DNA of 64,000 nucleotides from Citrobacter sp. RHB25-C09 (lineage in GTDB: Bacteria; Pseudomonadota; Gammaproteobacteria; Enterobacterales; Enterobacteriaceae), in the NCBI RefSeq assembly GCF_013836145.1, contig NZ_CP057483.1, positions 4,092,001 to 4,156,000 of the forward strand, written 5' to 3'. Below, piece after piece: positions 26,049-35,565 of the stretch (within the stretch, counting starts at the first letter, position 1; every line of letters starts with the position of its first letter). A program made the translations under genes and the position numbers. Below the pieces are notes generated by a model. That model searched no databases and was not told where the DNA came from. It saw only the letters and a program-made list of their open reading frames with translations.

Positions 26049-28700
26049 ATGAACGAACAATATTCCGCGTTGCGTAGTAATGTCAGTATGCTCGGCAAAG
26101 TGCTGGGAGAAACCATCAAGGATGCGCTGGGAGAGAACATTCTTGATCGCGTTGAAACAATCCGTAAGCTGTCCAAATCTTCACGCGCTGGCAATGAAGC
26201 TCATCGCCAGGAGTTGCTCAGCACGTTACAGAATCTGTCGAACGACGAGCTGCTACCGGTCGCCCGCGCTTTTAGCCAGTTCCTGAATCTGGCCAACACC
26301 GCTGAGCAATACCACAGCATTTCGCCGAAAGGCGAAGCCGCCAGCAACCCGGAAGTGATTGCCCGCACCCTGCGTAAACTCAAAAATCAGCCAGAACTGA
26401 ACGAAGCCACCATTAAAAAAGCGGTGGAATCATTGTCTCTGGAGCTGGTGCTAACCGCTCACCCAACGGAAATTACCCGTCGCACCCTGATCCACAAAAT
26501 GGGTGAAATCAACGCCTGCCTGAAGCAGCTTGATAACAAAGATATTGTCGATTACGAACGCCACCAGTTAATGCGTCGTCTACGCCAGTTGATTGCACAA
26601 TCCTGGCATACGGATGAGATCCGTAAGCTGCGTCCAAGTCCGGTTGATGAAGCCAAATGGGGCTTTGCGGTCGTTGAAAACAGCTTGTGGCAGGGTGTAC
26701 CGAACTATTTGCGTGAACTGAACGAACAGTTGGAAGAGAATCTCGGCTATAAATTGCCCGTTGATTTCGTCCCGGTTCGTTTTACCTCATGGATGGGTGG
26801 CGACCGTGACGGCAACCCGAATGTTACTGCTGACATCACCCGCCACGTCCTGCTGCTAAGCCGCTGGAAAGCGACCGATCTGTTCCTGAAAGATATTCAT
26901 GTTCTGGTTTCTGAACTGTCGATGGTTGACGCCACGCCAGAACTGCTGGCGATGGTCGGCGAAGAAGGTGCCGCTGAGCCTTACCGCTATCTGATGAAGA
27001 TGCTTCGCTCCCGTCTGATGGCGACGCAGGCCTGGCTGGAAGCGCGTCTGAAAGGCGAAAAACTGCCAAAACCTGCAGGGCTGCTGACACAAAACGAGCA
27101 GTTGTGGGAACCGCTGTACGCCTGCTACCAGTCTTTACAAGCCTGCGGAATGGGGATCATCGCCAACGGCGAACTGCTCGACACTCTGCGCCGCGTGAAG
27201 TGCTTCGGCGTACCGCTGGTGCGCATCGATATCCGCCAGGAGAGCACTCGCCACACCGAAGCGCTGGGCGAACTGACCCGCTATCTCGGTATTGGCGATT
27301 ACGAAAGCTGGTCTGAAGCCGACAAACAGGCTTTCCTGATCCGCGAACTGAATTCCAAACGTCCTCTGCTGCCGCGTAACTGGGAACCAAGCAACGATAC
27401 CCGCGAAGTGCTTGATACCTGCCGGGTGATTGCCGAAGCACCGAAAGGTTCGATCGCCGCCTACGTCATCTCCATGGCGAAAACGCCGTCCGACGTGCTG
27501 GCGGTACACCTGCTGCTGAAAGAAGCGGGTATCGGTTTCGCTATGCCGGTTGCTCCGCTGTTTGAAACGCTGGATGACCTGAACAACGCCGACGACGTCA
27601 TGACGCAACTGCTGAACATCGACTGGTATCGCGGCCTGATCCAGGGCAAGCAAATGGTGATGATCGGCTATTCTGACTCCGCTAAAGACGCAGGGGTTAT
27701 GGCTGCGTCCTGGGCGCAGTATCAGGCGCAGGATGCGTTAATCAAGACCTGTGAAAAAGCCGGGATTGAACTAACGTTGTTCCACGGTCGCGGCGGTTCT
27801 ATCGGTCGCGGCGGCGCGCCTGCCCATGCAGCTCTCCTTTCGCAACCACCGGGCAGCCTGAAAGGCGGCCTGCGCGTGACCGAACAGGGCGAGATGATCC
27901 GCTTTAAATATGGGCTGCCGGAAGTGACCGTCAGCAGCCTGTCGCTTTACACCAGCGCAATTCTCGAAGCGAACCTGCTGCCGCCGCCGGAGCCGAAAGA
28001 CGCCTGGCGTCATATCATGGACGAACTGTCGGTCATCTCCTGCGACTTGTATCGCGGCTATGTGCGCGAAAACAAAGATTTCGTCCCCTATTTCCGCTCC
28101 GCAACGCCGGAACAGGAACTGGGTAAACTGCCTCTTGGCTCACGCCCGGCGAAACGTCGTCCGACCGGTGGCGTCGAGTCGCTGCGCGCCATTCCGTGGA
28201 TTTTCGCCTGGACGCAAAACCGCCTGATGCTTCCTGCCTGGCTGGGAGCGGGTACCGCGCTGCAAAAAGTGGTTGAAGACGGCAAGCAGAGTGAACTGGA
28301 GGCAATGTGCCGCGACTGGCCGTTCTTCTCCACGCGTCTTGGCATGCTGGAAATGGTGTTCTCGAAAGCAGACCTGTGGCTGGCGGAATATTACGACCAG
28401 CGTCTGGTAGCAAAAGAACTTTGGCCGCTGGGTAAAGAACTGCGTGACCTTCAGGAAGAGGACATCAAAGTGGTGTTGGCCATCGCTAACGACTCGCACC
28501 TGATGGCCGACCTCCCGTGGATTGCCGAGTCTATCCAGTTACGTAATATCTACACTGACCCGCTGAACGTTCTCCAGGCAGAGCTGCTGCACCGCTCGCG
28601 TCTGGCAGAAGATCAGGGCAAAGAGCCGGATCCACGCGTCGAACAGGCGCTCATGGTCACCATCGCCGGGGTCGCGGCAGGGATGCGTAATACCGGCTAA
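26049..28700 (+). CDS. ppc: Phosphoenolpyruvate carboxylase
   Basis: Replenishes the TCA cycle by carboxylating PEP to oxaloacetate. It has 883 residues, the E. coli length. Active-site blocks include [12 protein letters not shown] (catalytic His near residue 138), [10 protein letters not shown] and the glycine-rich loop [14 protein letters not shown]. The C-terminal tetramer tail MRNTG is standard. It is a single-gene transcript. Confidence 0.98.
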   Translation: MNEQYSALRSNVSMLGKVLGETIKDALGENILDRVETIRKLSKSSRAGNEAHRQELLSTLQNLSNDELLPVARAFSQFLNLANTAEQYHSISPKGEAASNPEVIARTLRKLKNQPELNEATIKKAVESLSLELVLTAHPTEITRRTLIHKMGEINACLKQLDNKDIVDYERHQLMRRLRQLIAQSWHTDEIRKLRPSPVDEAKWGFAVVENSLWQGVPNYLRELNEQLEENLGYKLPVDFVPVRFTSWMGGDRDGNPNVTADITRHVLLLSRWKATDLFLKDIHVLVSELSMVDATPELLAMVGEEGAAEPYRYLMKMLRSRLMATQAWLEARLKGEKLPKPAGLLTQNEQLWEPLYACYQSLQACGMGIIANGELLDTLRRVKCFGVPLVRIDIRQESTRHTEALGELTRYLGIGDYESWSEADKQAFLIRELNSKRPLLPRNWEPSNDTREVLDTCRVIAEAPKGSIAAYVISMAKTPSDVLAVHLLLKEAGIGFAMPVAPLFETLDDLNNADDVMTQLLNIDWYRGLIQGKQMVMIGYSDSAKDAGVMAASWAQYQAQDALIKTCEKAGIELTLFHGRGGSIGRGGAPAHAALLSQPPGSLKGGLRVTEQGEMIRFKYGLPEVTVSSLSLYTSAILEANLLPPPEPKDAWRHIMDELSVISCDLYRGYVRENKDFVPYFRSATPEQELGKLPLGSRPAKRRPTGGVESLRAIPWIFAWTQNRLMLPAWLGAGTALQKVVEDGKQSELEAMCRDWPFFSTRLGMLEMVFSKADLWLAEYYDQRLVAKELWPLGKELRDLQEEDIKVVLAIANDSHLMADLPWIAESIQLRNIYTDPLNVLQAELLHRSRLAEDQGKEPDPRVEQALMVTIAGVAAGMRNTG

Positions 28701-28713
28701 TTTTAGCTAATCT

Positions 28714-28744
28714 GACCGCCCTCGCATTTTAGCGGGGGCGGTTG
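28714..28744 (+). terminator. ppc terminator hairpin
   Basis: GACCGCCCTCGC-ATTTTA-GCGGGGGCGGTT forms a strong GC-rich hairpin 14 nt after the stop codon. The T-tract is short, so termination may be partial. Confidence 0.65.
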
Positions 28745-28901
28745 AAATACTGCTGTCATAAATCCTTCGCATTGCATATATTCCTGTTTTTCTCATCCCT
28801 ACGAAAATTTATCCTGGCGAGTAACCTGACGAGCGATGCTTCAGCTTCTCTTAAGGTTTTATCGCTATGTTAAGCGGTATATTTCAAGACAGGCTGACAA
28901 C

Positions 28902-30635
28902 ATGCAATCCACTTCTATCCAGTCAAAACCAACCTTTAGCTGGAAAGCCCTTGGCTGGGCGCTGCTGTACTTCTGGTTCTTCTCTTCATTACTCCAGGTC
29001 ATTATTTGCTTTACGGGGTTCAGTGGAACAAACGGGCTGCGCGATTCCTTGCTTTATAGCTCCCTCTGGCTCATTCCCGTTTTCCTGTTCCCAAGCCGAA
29101 CCCGTGCGATTGCTGCCGTTATCGGTATCGTGTTGTGGGCAACCTCGCTGGCTACGCTCTGTTATTACGTGATTTACGGTCAGGAGTTTTCCCAGAGCGT
29201 TCTGTTCGTGATGTTTGAAACTAACGCTAACGAAGCTGGCGAGTATCTGAGTCAATATTTCAGCCTCAAAATCGTCGCCGTTGCCCTGGCATACACCATT
29301 ATCGCGGTGCTGCTCTGGACACGTCTGCGTCCGGTTTATATCCCGACACCCTGGCGTTGGCTCGTCTCGTTCGCGCTGCTTTACGGACTGATCCTGAACC
29401 CGTTTGTTATTCGTTCAGCCATTGGCGGTTCCCCGTATGAGAACACCTTCAGCGGGCTGACCTCACGAATGGAGCCTGCGGCGCCGTGGCAATTTGTCAT
29501 TGGCTACTACCAGTATCAACGCCAGTTGACCGCACTCAACAGCCTGTTAAGTGAGAATAACGCCCTCCCTCCGTTGGAGAATTTAAAAGACAATTCCGGT
29601 GAAGCACCGCGCACGCTGGTACTGGTCATCGGCGAGTCTACCCAGCGTGGCCACATGAGCCTGTACGGTTACCCGCGTGAAACCACGCCGGAACTGGATG
29701 CACTGCATAAATCCGATCCGAATCTGTCCGTTTTCAACAACGTCGTGACCTCACGTCCGTACACCATTGAAATCTTGCAGCAGGCGCTGACCTTCGCTAA
29801 TGAGAAGAACCCAGACCTGTACCTGACTAAACCGTCCCTGATGAATATGATGAAGCAGGCCGGTTATAAGACTTTCTGGATCACCAACCAGCAGACGATG
29901 ACCGCCCGCAACACCATGCTTACGGTGTTCTCCAAGCAGACCGACAAGCAGTTCTATATGAACCAGCAGCGTACACAGAGCGCGCGTGAATATGACACCA
30001 ACGTGCTGGCACCATTTAAAGAAGTGATGGCCGACCCGGCACCGAAGAAATTCATCATTGTTCATCTGCTGGGCACGCACATTAAATACAAATTCCGCTA
30101 TCCGGAAAATGCAGGCAAATTCGACGGCAGTACGGCAAATGTTCCGCCGGGTCTGAGTGCTGAGGAACTGGAGTCATATAACGATTACGATAACGCCAAT
30201 CTGTATAACGACCATGTTATCGCAAGCCTGATTAAAGACTATAAAGCGACCGATCCGAATGGATTCCTGCTTTACTTCTCCGATCACGGTGAAGAGGTGT
30301 ATGACACGCCGCCGCATAAAACCCAGGGCCGCAATGAGGATAACCCGACGCGCCATATGTATACGGTACCGTTCATTCTGTGGACTTCTGAGAAATGGCA
30401 GGCGGCACATCCGCGTGACTTCACCCAGGATCTCAACCGTAAATACAGTAGCTCAGAGCTGATCCACACCTGGTCTGACTTAGCGGGTTTAACTTACGAC
30501 GGCTATGACGCAACGCGTTCGCTTACCAGCCCGCAGTTTAAGGAAACTCCGCGCTGGATTGGCAACCCGTACAAGAAAAACGCGCTGATTGATTACGACA
30601 CGCTGCCGTACGGCGATCGGGTCGGGAACCAATAA
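28902..30635 (+). CDS. eptC: Phosphoethanolamine transferase EptC/CptA (YijP)
   Basis: Inner-membrane enzyme that transfers phosphoethanolamine from phosphatidylethanolamine to the lipopolysaccharide core (heptose I in E. coli). The start MQSTSIQSKPTFSWKAL gives 577 residues, matching E. coli. Five N-terminal membrane helices precede a periplasmic sulfatase-fold domain from about residue 230. VIGESTQRGHMSLYGYPRETTPELD holds the catalytic nucleophile (the Thr after GES) and metal ligands, and YFSDHGEEVYD a metal-binding Asp-His. Upstream in-frame ATGs are rejected on length. Confidence 0.94.
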   Translation: MQSTSIQSKPTFSWKALGWALLYFWFFSSLLQVIICFTGFSGTNGLRDSLLYSSLWLIPVFLFPSRTRAIAAVIGIVLWATSLATLCYYVIYGQEFSQSVLFVMFETNANEAGEYLSQYFSLKIVAVALAYTIIAVLLWTRLRPVYIPTPWRWLVSFALLYGLILNPFVIRSAIGGSPYENTFSGLTSRMEPAAPWQFVIGYYQYQRQLTALNSLLSENNALPPLENLKDNSGEAPRTLVLVIGESTQRGHMSLYGYPRETTPELDALHKSDPNLSVFNNVVTSRPYTIEILQQALTFANEKNPDLYLTKPSLMNMMKQAGYKTFWITNQQTMTARNTMLTVFSKQTDKQFYMNQQRTQSAREYDTNVLAPFKEVMADPAPKKFIIVHLLGTHIKYKFRYPENAGKFDGSTANVPPGLSAEELESYNDYDNANLYNDHVIASLIKDYKATDPNGFLLYFSDHGEEVYDTPPHKTQGRNEDNPTRHMYTVPFILWTSEKWQAAHPRDFTQDLNRKYSSSELIHTWSDLAGLTYDGYDATRSLTSPQFKETPRWIGNPYKKNALIDYDTLPYGDRVGNQ

Positions 30636-30643
30636 TTATTGTT

Positions 30644-30723
30644 TTGCCGGATGGCGGCTGACGCCTTATCCTGCCTACCTGTATGCACTGTCGTAGGCCG
30701 GGCAAGCGCAGCGCCCCCGGCAA
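30644..30723. repeat. Paired REP units after eptC
   Basis: TTGCCGGATGGCGGCTGACGCCTTATCCTGCC (30644-30676) and an inverted GTAGGCCGGGCAAGCGCAGCGCCCCCGGCAA (30693-30723). Confidence 0.85.
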
Positions 30724-30789
30724 TTTCCCCTTGTGACAATGCACGTTCAACGATACTGTTCCGTAGTCTGCGCCAGGTAAGGGAACAAC

Positions 30790-31641
30790 ATGTATCAAGA
30801 CGTCAGCCATCTTCTTTCCCGTCTGATTAACGGCCCCTCGCTGTTACGCCAGGTTTTCTTCGGCAGTGCCAGCGCACCCACGCCGGAACTGGCGTATCAG
30901 GTGGATTTTCCCCGTCTGGAAATCGTGCTGGAAGGCGAACTGACAGATGCCAGCATTGCCGATACGCTACTCCCCTGCGACGTTCTCTATGTCCCTTCTG
31001 GCGGCTGGAACCTTCCTCGATGGCATACTCCCGCCGTGACGCTCAGTATTCTGTTTGGCAAACAGCAGTTGGGCTTCAGCGTTGTGCAATGGGACGGGAA
31101 AACGTACCAGAACCTGGCAAAACAGCATGTTGCGCGTCGAGGCCCACGTATCGGATCTTTTCTGCTGCAAACGCTTAATGAAATGCAGATGCAGCCGCAG
31201 GAGCAGCAAACGGCAAGACTGATTGTTGCCAGCCTGCTGAGCCATTGCCGCGACCTGCTCGGCAGCCAGATCCAAACCGCATCCCGCAGCCAGGCGCTGT
31301 TTGAGGCCATTCGTGAATATATCGACGAACACTACGCGTCACCGCTGACGCGAGAATCCGTTGCTCAGGCTTTTTACATCTCACCTAACTATCTCTCGCA
31401 TCTGTTTCAAAAAACCGGTGCCGTTGGCTTTAACGAATATCTGAACTATACCCGGCTGGAACATGCCAAAACGCTGCTGAAGGGCTACGACTTAAAGGTC
31501 AAAGAAGTGGCGCATACCTGCGGATTTATGGACAGTAACTACTTTTGTCGCCTGTTCCGTAAAAATACCGAACGCTCACCGTCTGAATACCGTCGCCAGT
31601 ACCACAGCCAGCTCACGGAAAAGCAGGTTATTCAAGAATAA
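30790..31641 (+). CDS. yijO: AraC-family transcriptional regulator YijO
   Basis: 283 residues. The N-terminal half (about 1-165) is a small sensor-type domain with no motif I can name. The C-terminal half has two AraC helix-turn-helix units (SVAQAFYISPNYLSHLFQKT and KVKEVAHTCGFMDSNYFCRL) and ends FRKNTERSPSEYRRQY. Its target is unknown to me. Position tail-to-tail with the frw/pfl operon (14-bp overlap with frwD) makes that system a plausible target, but this is inference. Confidence 0.9.
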   Translation: MYQDVSHLLSRLINGPSLLRQVFFGSASAPTPELAYQVDFPRLEIVLEGELTDASIADTLLPCDVLYVPSGGWNLPRWHTPAVTLSILFGKQQLGFSVVQWDGKTYQNLAKQHVARRGPRIGSFLLQTLNEMQMQPQEQQTARLIVASLLSHCRDLLGSQIQTASRSQALFEAIREYIDEHYASPLTRESVAQAFYISPNYLSHLFQKTGAVGFNEYLNYTRLEHAKTLLKGYDLKVKEVAHTCGFMDSNYFCRLFRKNTERSPSEYRRQYHSQLTEKQVIQE

Positions 31642-31984
31642 GATGAGTATGCTGTGGGGCTGAAAGTAGCTTACGTACCGCGCTCATTACCCGCTGCGGT
31701 TCGCGCAGAAAAGCGCTAATCCCGGACTGGACGTAGCGACTCCGGGTAAAACGCTCTGCTCCCGCCAGTTCGATATCGGTGATCAGCAAGACGGCATCAG
31801 CACGGCTGATATCCTCTTCCGTTAACCGGTTCTCTGTCCCCAGTGCGCCCTGGGTTTCAATTTTGATGGTCCATTTTTCCTGCTGGCAGAGCTTTTCCAG
31901 CCGTTCCGCTGCCATATAGGTATGCGCGACGCCGCTGACGCAGGCCGTTACAGCAACCAGATATCGCCCCGATGAGACGGACAT
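31628..31984 (-). CDS. frwD: PTS fructose-type EIIB component FrwD
   Basis: A cytoplasmic phospho-carrier domain of 118 residues starting MSVSSGRYLVAVTACVSG. The phosphocysteine motif is AVTACVSGVAHTYMAAE, the same fold as FrwB. It is slightly longer than I recall for E. coli FrwD (113). It starts directly after pflC, its C-terminus overlapping the end of yijO. In-frame ATGs upstream inside pflC are rejected. Confidence 0.92.
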   Translation of the reverse strand: MSVSSGRYLVAVTACVSGVAHTYMAAERLEKLCQQEKWTIKIETQGALGTENRLTEEDISRADAVLLITDIELAGAERFTRSRYVQSGISAFLREPQRVMSAVRKLLSAPQHTHLILE

Positions 31985-31985
31985 A

Positions 31986-32864
31986 TTAACCTCCTGTGGT
32001 GACCTGAAAGCCGGCGTTCTCTGCCATTTCGCGCATTTTTGCGATAGTTTGCGCCGAGGGCGCAGGAACATCCTTCATCGACCACGACTGACCAAGCAAA
32101 CGGTATTTCGGTTCGCCGTACAGGTGAAACGGCAGCAGATGTACCTGATGAATCCCCAGAGAAGCCAGCAGTGTGAGTGAACGCTGCATATTCTCGCGCG
32201 TGAGCGTATAGCCGGGGATCAGCGGCAGTCGGGGAATCACCTGTACGCCCTCCTCAACCAGCATCCTGAAATTATCCAGCACCCTGGGCAGATTCATATT
32301 CACAATCTCACGGGCCCGCTCAGGCTCCATGATTTTTAAATCGAATAGCACTTCATCACACGCTTTCGCCAGCGGCAGCAAACGACTGGCAGGAGCATCA
32401 CCAGCGGTTTCAATCGCACAGCGAACGCCTAAGCGTTGCAGACGTTGTAAGAATCGGGTGGCGAAAGGTGCCTGCATCAGCACCTCACCGCCTGAAAGCG
32501 TCACTCCGCCACCCGAGGTACGAAAGAAAATGTCATCCTTCATCACCTCACGTTCCAGCTCGTCCAGGCCGATCTCTCGACCAATCCGCTCAAACGCGCC
32601 GGACGGACACTCGTCGGCATTACGCAGACAGGGCGCACAATGGAGACATTTGCTTTCCCGCCGCACCGTTTCTATCTGTGGAGAAATGGATTCCGGATTT
32701 GCGCACCACGGACAGCGATGCGGGCAGCCTTTAAAAAAGACCACCGTGCGAATACCCTGCCCGTCATTCAGCGAATAGCGTTGAATATTGAAGATCCGCG
32801 CGACCTCGTCACCGCGGGGCTCAACAACTTCACAGCTGATGCGCGGTGCGGCGAATGATGTCAT
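31986..32864 (-). CDS. pflC: Glycyl-radical-enzyme activase PflC
   Basis: Radical-SAM enzyme that installs the glycyl radical in PflD. It has 292 residues from MTSFAAPRISCEVVE. The radical-SAM cluster motif is CPHRCPWC near residue 48. It is followed by an inserted ferredoxin-like cysteine cluster CLHCAPCLRNADECPSGA, which is typical of activases for glycyl-radical dehydratases and is absent from the true pyruvate formate-lyase activase. Its start overlaps the end of pflD by 35 bp. Confidence 0.94.
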   Translation of the reverse strand: MTSFAAPRISCEVVEPRGDEVARIFNIQRYSLNDGQGIRTVVFFKGCPHRCPWCANPESISPQIETVRRESKCLHCAPCLRNADECPSGAFERIGREIGLDELEREVMKDDIFFRTSGGGVTLSGGEVLMQAPFATRFLQRLQRLGVRCAIETAGDAPASRLLPLAKACDEVLFDLKIMEPERAREIVNMNLPRVLDNFRMLVEEGVQVIPRLPLIPGYTLTRENMQRSLTLLASLGIHQVHLLPFHLYGEPKYRLLGQSWSMKDVPAPSAQTIAKMREMAENAGFQVTTGG

Positions 32865-35127
32865 CCTGAATCTCCTTCGACAGCTCGACAAAGAAGGCGC
32901 TATAGCCCGCCACTCGCACCACCAGCCCGGCGTAGTCCTGCGGACGCAGTTGTGCTTCCCGCAGGGTTTCGGCGTTCACCACGTTAAACTGAATATGCTG
33001 CAATTTCAGTTGCGTAAAGGCACGCAGGAAGTCCGCCAGCTTACGCAGGCCTGCCTCTCCTTCCAGCGTAGCCGGAGTGAACTTCACGTTCAGCAAAGTG
33101 CCATTGGAAAGCAACGTGTTATCCAGTTTGCTGACCGATTTCAGTACCGCTGTCGGACCCTGCATATCTTGCCCAAGCATTGGAGAAAGGCCGCCATCCG
33201 CCAGTTGCTCTCCGGCGAAACGCCCGTCCGGAGTCGCCCCGACGACCGCGCCCAACGGCACATGTGCGGAAACGGTATAGGAACCCGGCGTAAAGTGTCC
33301 ACCGCGTGGGTTTTGGTATTTTTCCACCTCTTTGCAGTAATGTCGCAGCAGTTCGGCACTAATATTATCCACATCGTCGATATCATTACCGTATTTCTCA
33401 AAACGGTTGATCAATCTGGCGCGGATCTTCTCTCCTTCAGGCGTGGCGAAGTTGGCCTTCAGCACCGCCAGCAGTTCATCGAAACCTAAGCGCTGCTGTT
33501 CGAACACCAGCCCGTTCAGCGCGTGCAAAGAGTCGCTCAGATTAGCAATACCGATGCCCTGAACGCCTGAGAAGTTATAACGCGCACCACCGTCGGTAAT
33601 ATCACGGCCTTTGTCCAGACAGTCGCTGATAAACGAGGAGAGCAGCGGCACCGGTGCCCAGTCGCGGTGGCCGATATCGCAAATATTGCTGCCCTCGACC
33701 ATGAGCGTGATGTAGTGGCTGATTTTGGCGCGAATGTGCGCCAGCAGACCTTCGTAGGTCAGTACCGCGTTATTTTCGTTTTCATACAGACTGATCTCCA
33801 TCACCTTCAGCAGGTTGAACATGGCGATATCGTGTAGTCCATAAGTTCTGCCCGGTATCGACAGTTCTACGCAACCGACCACCGCGTAATCGCGCGCATC
33901 TTCCAGCGATACTCCACGGTTCAGAAACGCCGGGATCACCACCTCGTCATTGAAAATTTGTGGGATCCCGGTACCAAGGCGAATGGTTTCTGCGGTCTTC
34001 ATCAGGAATGGCGTATCGATGAGCGCATTGGTGCGCACGCCAAGATTTGGCTGTGGCAGTTGCACGCTCTGGTAGGCATCCAGACACAGGAACGACAGCA
34101 CGTTCACTGCGCTGCGTCCATTCTCCGTCAGGCCGCCAAGCAGCGCGGTATACCCGGTCGGGAATCCGGCAAAATAGCGCGCACTGCTGGTCGAGCGCAG
34201 CAGCACGATGTCGTTACATTTCACCCACAGGGATTCAAGCAACTCTTTCAGAAAAGCCGGGTCTTCTCCCTGCGTCAGCGATGCCTGATAAAACGGCAGC
34301 ATGTACTGGTCAAAACGCCCCAGCGACAGCGAACTGGCGTTGGATTCGTATTGCAGAATGATGTTCATATACCAGAACAACTGACACGCCTGCCAAAAGG
34401 TTTGCGGTTTATGCTGCGCGTTATGTCGCGAGTTGGCGGCAATAGCGAGCAGCTCCTGGCGACGCGCCGCGTCCTGGCAGACATCGGCCATTCTTTCCGC
34501 CAGCAGCGCATAGCGCAGAATGTGCTTTTGCGATGCCTCAAGCAGCAGCAATGCGGCCTGGTAAAATGGGTTATCGGGTGCCTGCTGACAGTGGGTACGC
34601 ATCTGCGCGACCAGCTCGCCCAACCCGTGATTCAACAGGCGCGGATAATCAATGATGATGTGCCCCTGCCCTTTGTCCGTCTGGTTAACGCTAAAAATTT
34701 GTGTGCTGACGGCGGCCTTTACCTCGTCGGTCATCTGGCCGTTGATGAAGTCTTTCATCGACCGTTTTTCCCAGTAGGGGAATAGCACATCGCGATAAAG
34801 GCGCTTATCTTCCTCGCTAATGTTAAAGCGGTCCTGCGGACGCGTCGGGAACTGATCCAGCTCCTTTAGCAGCCAGTACGGGTCCATTTCCGGCGACATA
34901 ATACCGGCGCGCGGTTTTACGGTACGGTTACCGGCAATCAGTTCCTCATCACGAATCGAAATTTCAACATGCTCCAGAATATACGCCGTCGCTTTCGCGC
35001 GCCGCAGGATCACCGGTTCCCCTTCCGTTTGCTGATGGCTGGCGGTATAAAGCAGCGCGCGTTCAAGAGAGATTTCACGCTGAGTCTGGAAAAGAGCGGT
35101 TTTGAGACGTTGAATGCGATTAGTCAT
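32830..35127 (-). CDS. pflD: Glycyl-radical enzyme PflD (probable dehydratase class)
   Basis: Oxygen-sensitive radical enzyme of 765 residues from MTNRIQRLKTALF. The glycyl-radical loop RVAGYSAFF puts the radical on Gly741. The thiyl site is a single Cys in GCVE (Cys419, Glu421), the arrangement of glycerol/diol dehydratases, rather than the Cys-Cys pair of pyruvate formate-lyase. The name PflD is therefore historical and its substrate is not established. The activase gene follows directly. A REP pair separates it from frwB upstream. Confidence 0.93.
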   Translation of the reverse strand: MTNRIQRLKTALFQTQREISLERALLYTASHQQTEGEPVILRRAKATAYILEHVEISIRDEELIAGNRTVKPRAGIMSPEMDPYWLLKELDQFPTRPQDRFNISEEDKRLYRDVLFPYWEKRSMKDFINGQMTDEVKAAVSTQIFSVNQTDKGQGHIIIDYPRLLNHGLGELVAQMRTHCQQAPDNPFYQAALLLLEASQKHILRYALLAERMADVCQDAARRQELLAIAANSRHNAQHKPQTFWQACQLFWYMNIILQYESNASSLSLGRFDQYMLPFYQASLTQGEDPAFLKELLESLWVKCNDIVLLRSTSSARYFAGFPTGYTALLGGLTENGRSAVNVLSFLCLDAYQSVQLPQPNLGVRTNALIDTPFLMKTAETIRLGTGIPQIFNDEVVIPAFLNRGVSLEDARDYAVVGCVELSIPGRTYGLHDIAMFNLLKVMEISLYENENNAVLTYEGLLAHIRAKISHYITLMVEGSNICDIGHRDWAPVPLLSSFISDCLDKGRDITDGGARYNFSGVQGIGIANLSDSLHALNGLVFEQQRLGFDELLAVLKANFATPEGEKIRARLINRFEKYGNDIDDVDNISAELLRHYCKEVEKYQNPRGGHFTPGSYTVSAHVPLGAVVGATPDGRFAGEQLADGGLSPMLGQDMQGPTAVLKSVSKLDNTLLSNGTLLNVKFTPATLEGEAGLRKLADFLRAFTQLKLQHIQFNVVNAETLREAQLRPQDYAGLVVRVAGYSAFFVELSKEIQDDIIRRTAHQL

Positions 35128-35151
35128 GAGGAACTCCATTGGGAACGCTGA

Positions 35152-35220
35152 TTGCCGGATGGCGACGTAAACGTCTTATCCGGCCTACGGACTTTGGCGT
35201 CGTAGGTCGACCATCCGGCA
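35152..35220. repeat. REP units between frwB and pflD
   Basis: TTGCCGGATGGCGACGTAAACGTCTTATCCGGCCTAC (35152-35188) and a decayed second half, GTAGGTCGACCATCCGGCA (35202-35220). It divides frwCB from pflDC-frwD and may set differential expression. Confidence 0.8.
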
Positions 35221-35230
35221 AACAAAACAA

Positions 35231-35551
35231 TTACGCGGTTTGCGCCAGATGCGCGTCGATCTTATTCATGATGGCGTCAGCGCGTTTTACTGCATCGCTG
35301 ATGTTGACGCGCACAATGGTTTTACCCGCAAAGCGCTCTTCAAATTTAATGCCGATGTCTTTGGTCAGAATGACGATATCTGCTCCACTCACATCATCCG
35401 CCGTGAGTTCATTTTCCAGGCCAATCGAGCCCTGAGTTTCTACCTTCACTTCCCAACCTTTCGCTTTTGCGGCACTTTCCAGCGCTTCGGCTGCCATGTA
35501 GGTGTGCGCGACACCGGAAGGACATGCGGTTACTGCGATAATTTTTGTCAT
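35231..35551 (-). CDS. frwB: PTS fructose-type EIIB component FrwB
   Basis: A 106-residue phospho-carrier that passes phosphate from the IIA domain to sugar bound by FrwC. The phosphocysteine motif is AVTACPSGVAHTYMAAE at residues 6-22. It closely resembles FrwD, so the system has two IIB proteins. It begins 14 nt after frwC. Confidence 0.95.
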   Translation of the reverse strand: MTKIIAVTACPSGVAHTYMAAEALESAAKAKGWEVKVETQGSIGLENELTADDVSGADIVILTKDIGIKFEERFAGKTIVRVNISDAVKRADAIMNKIDAHLAQTA

Positions 35552-35565
35552 GGCTCGTTCCTTAC

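Noticed and set aside
28836..28901. 22-residue N-terminal extension of eptC
   Set aside because: The downstream ATG at 28902 gives exactly the 577 residues of the E. coli protein.
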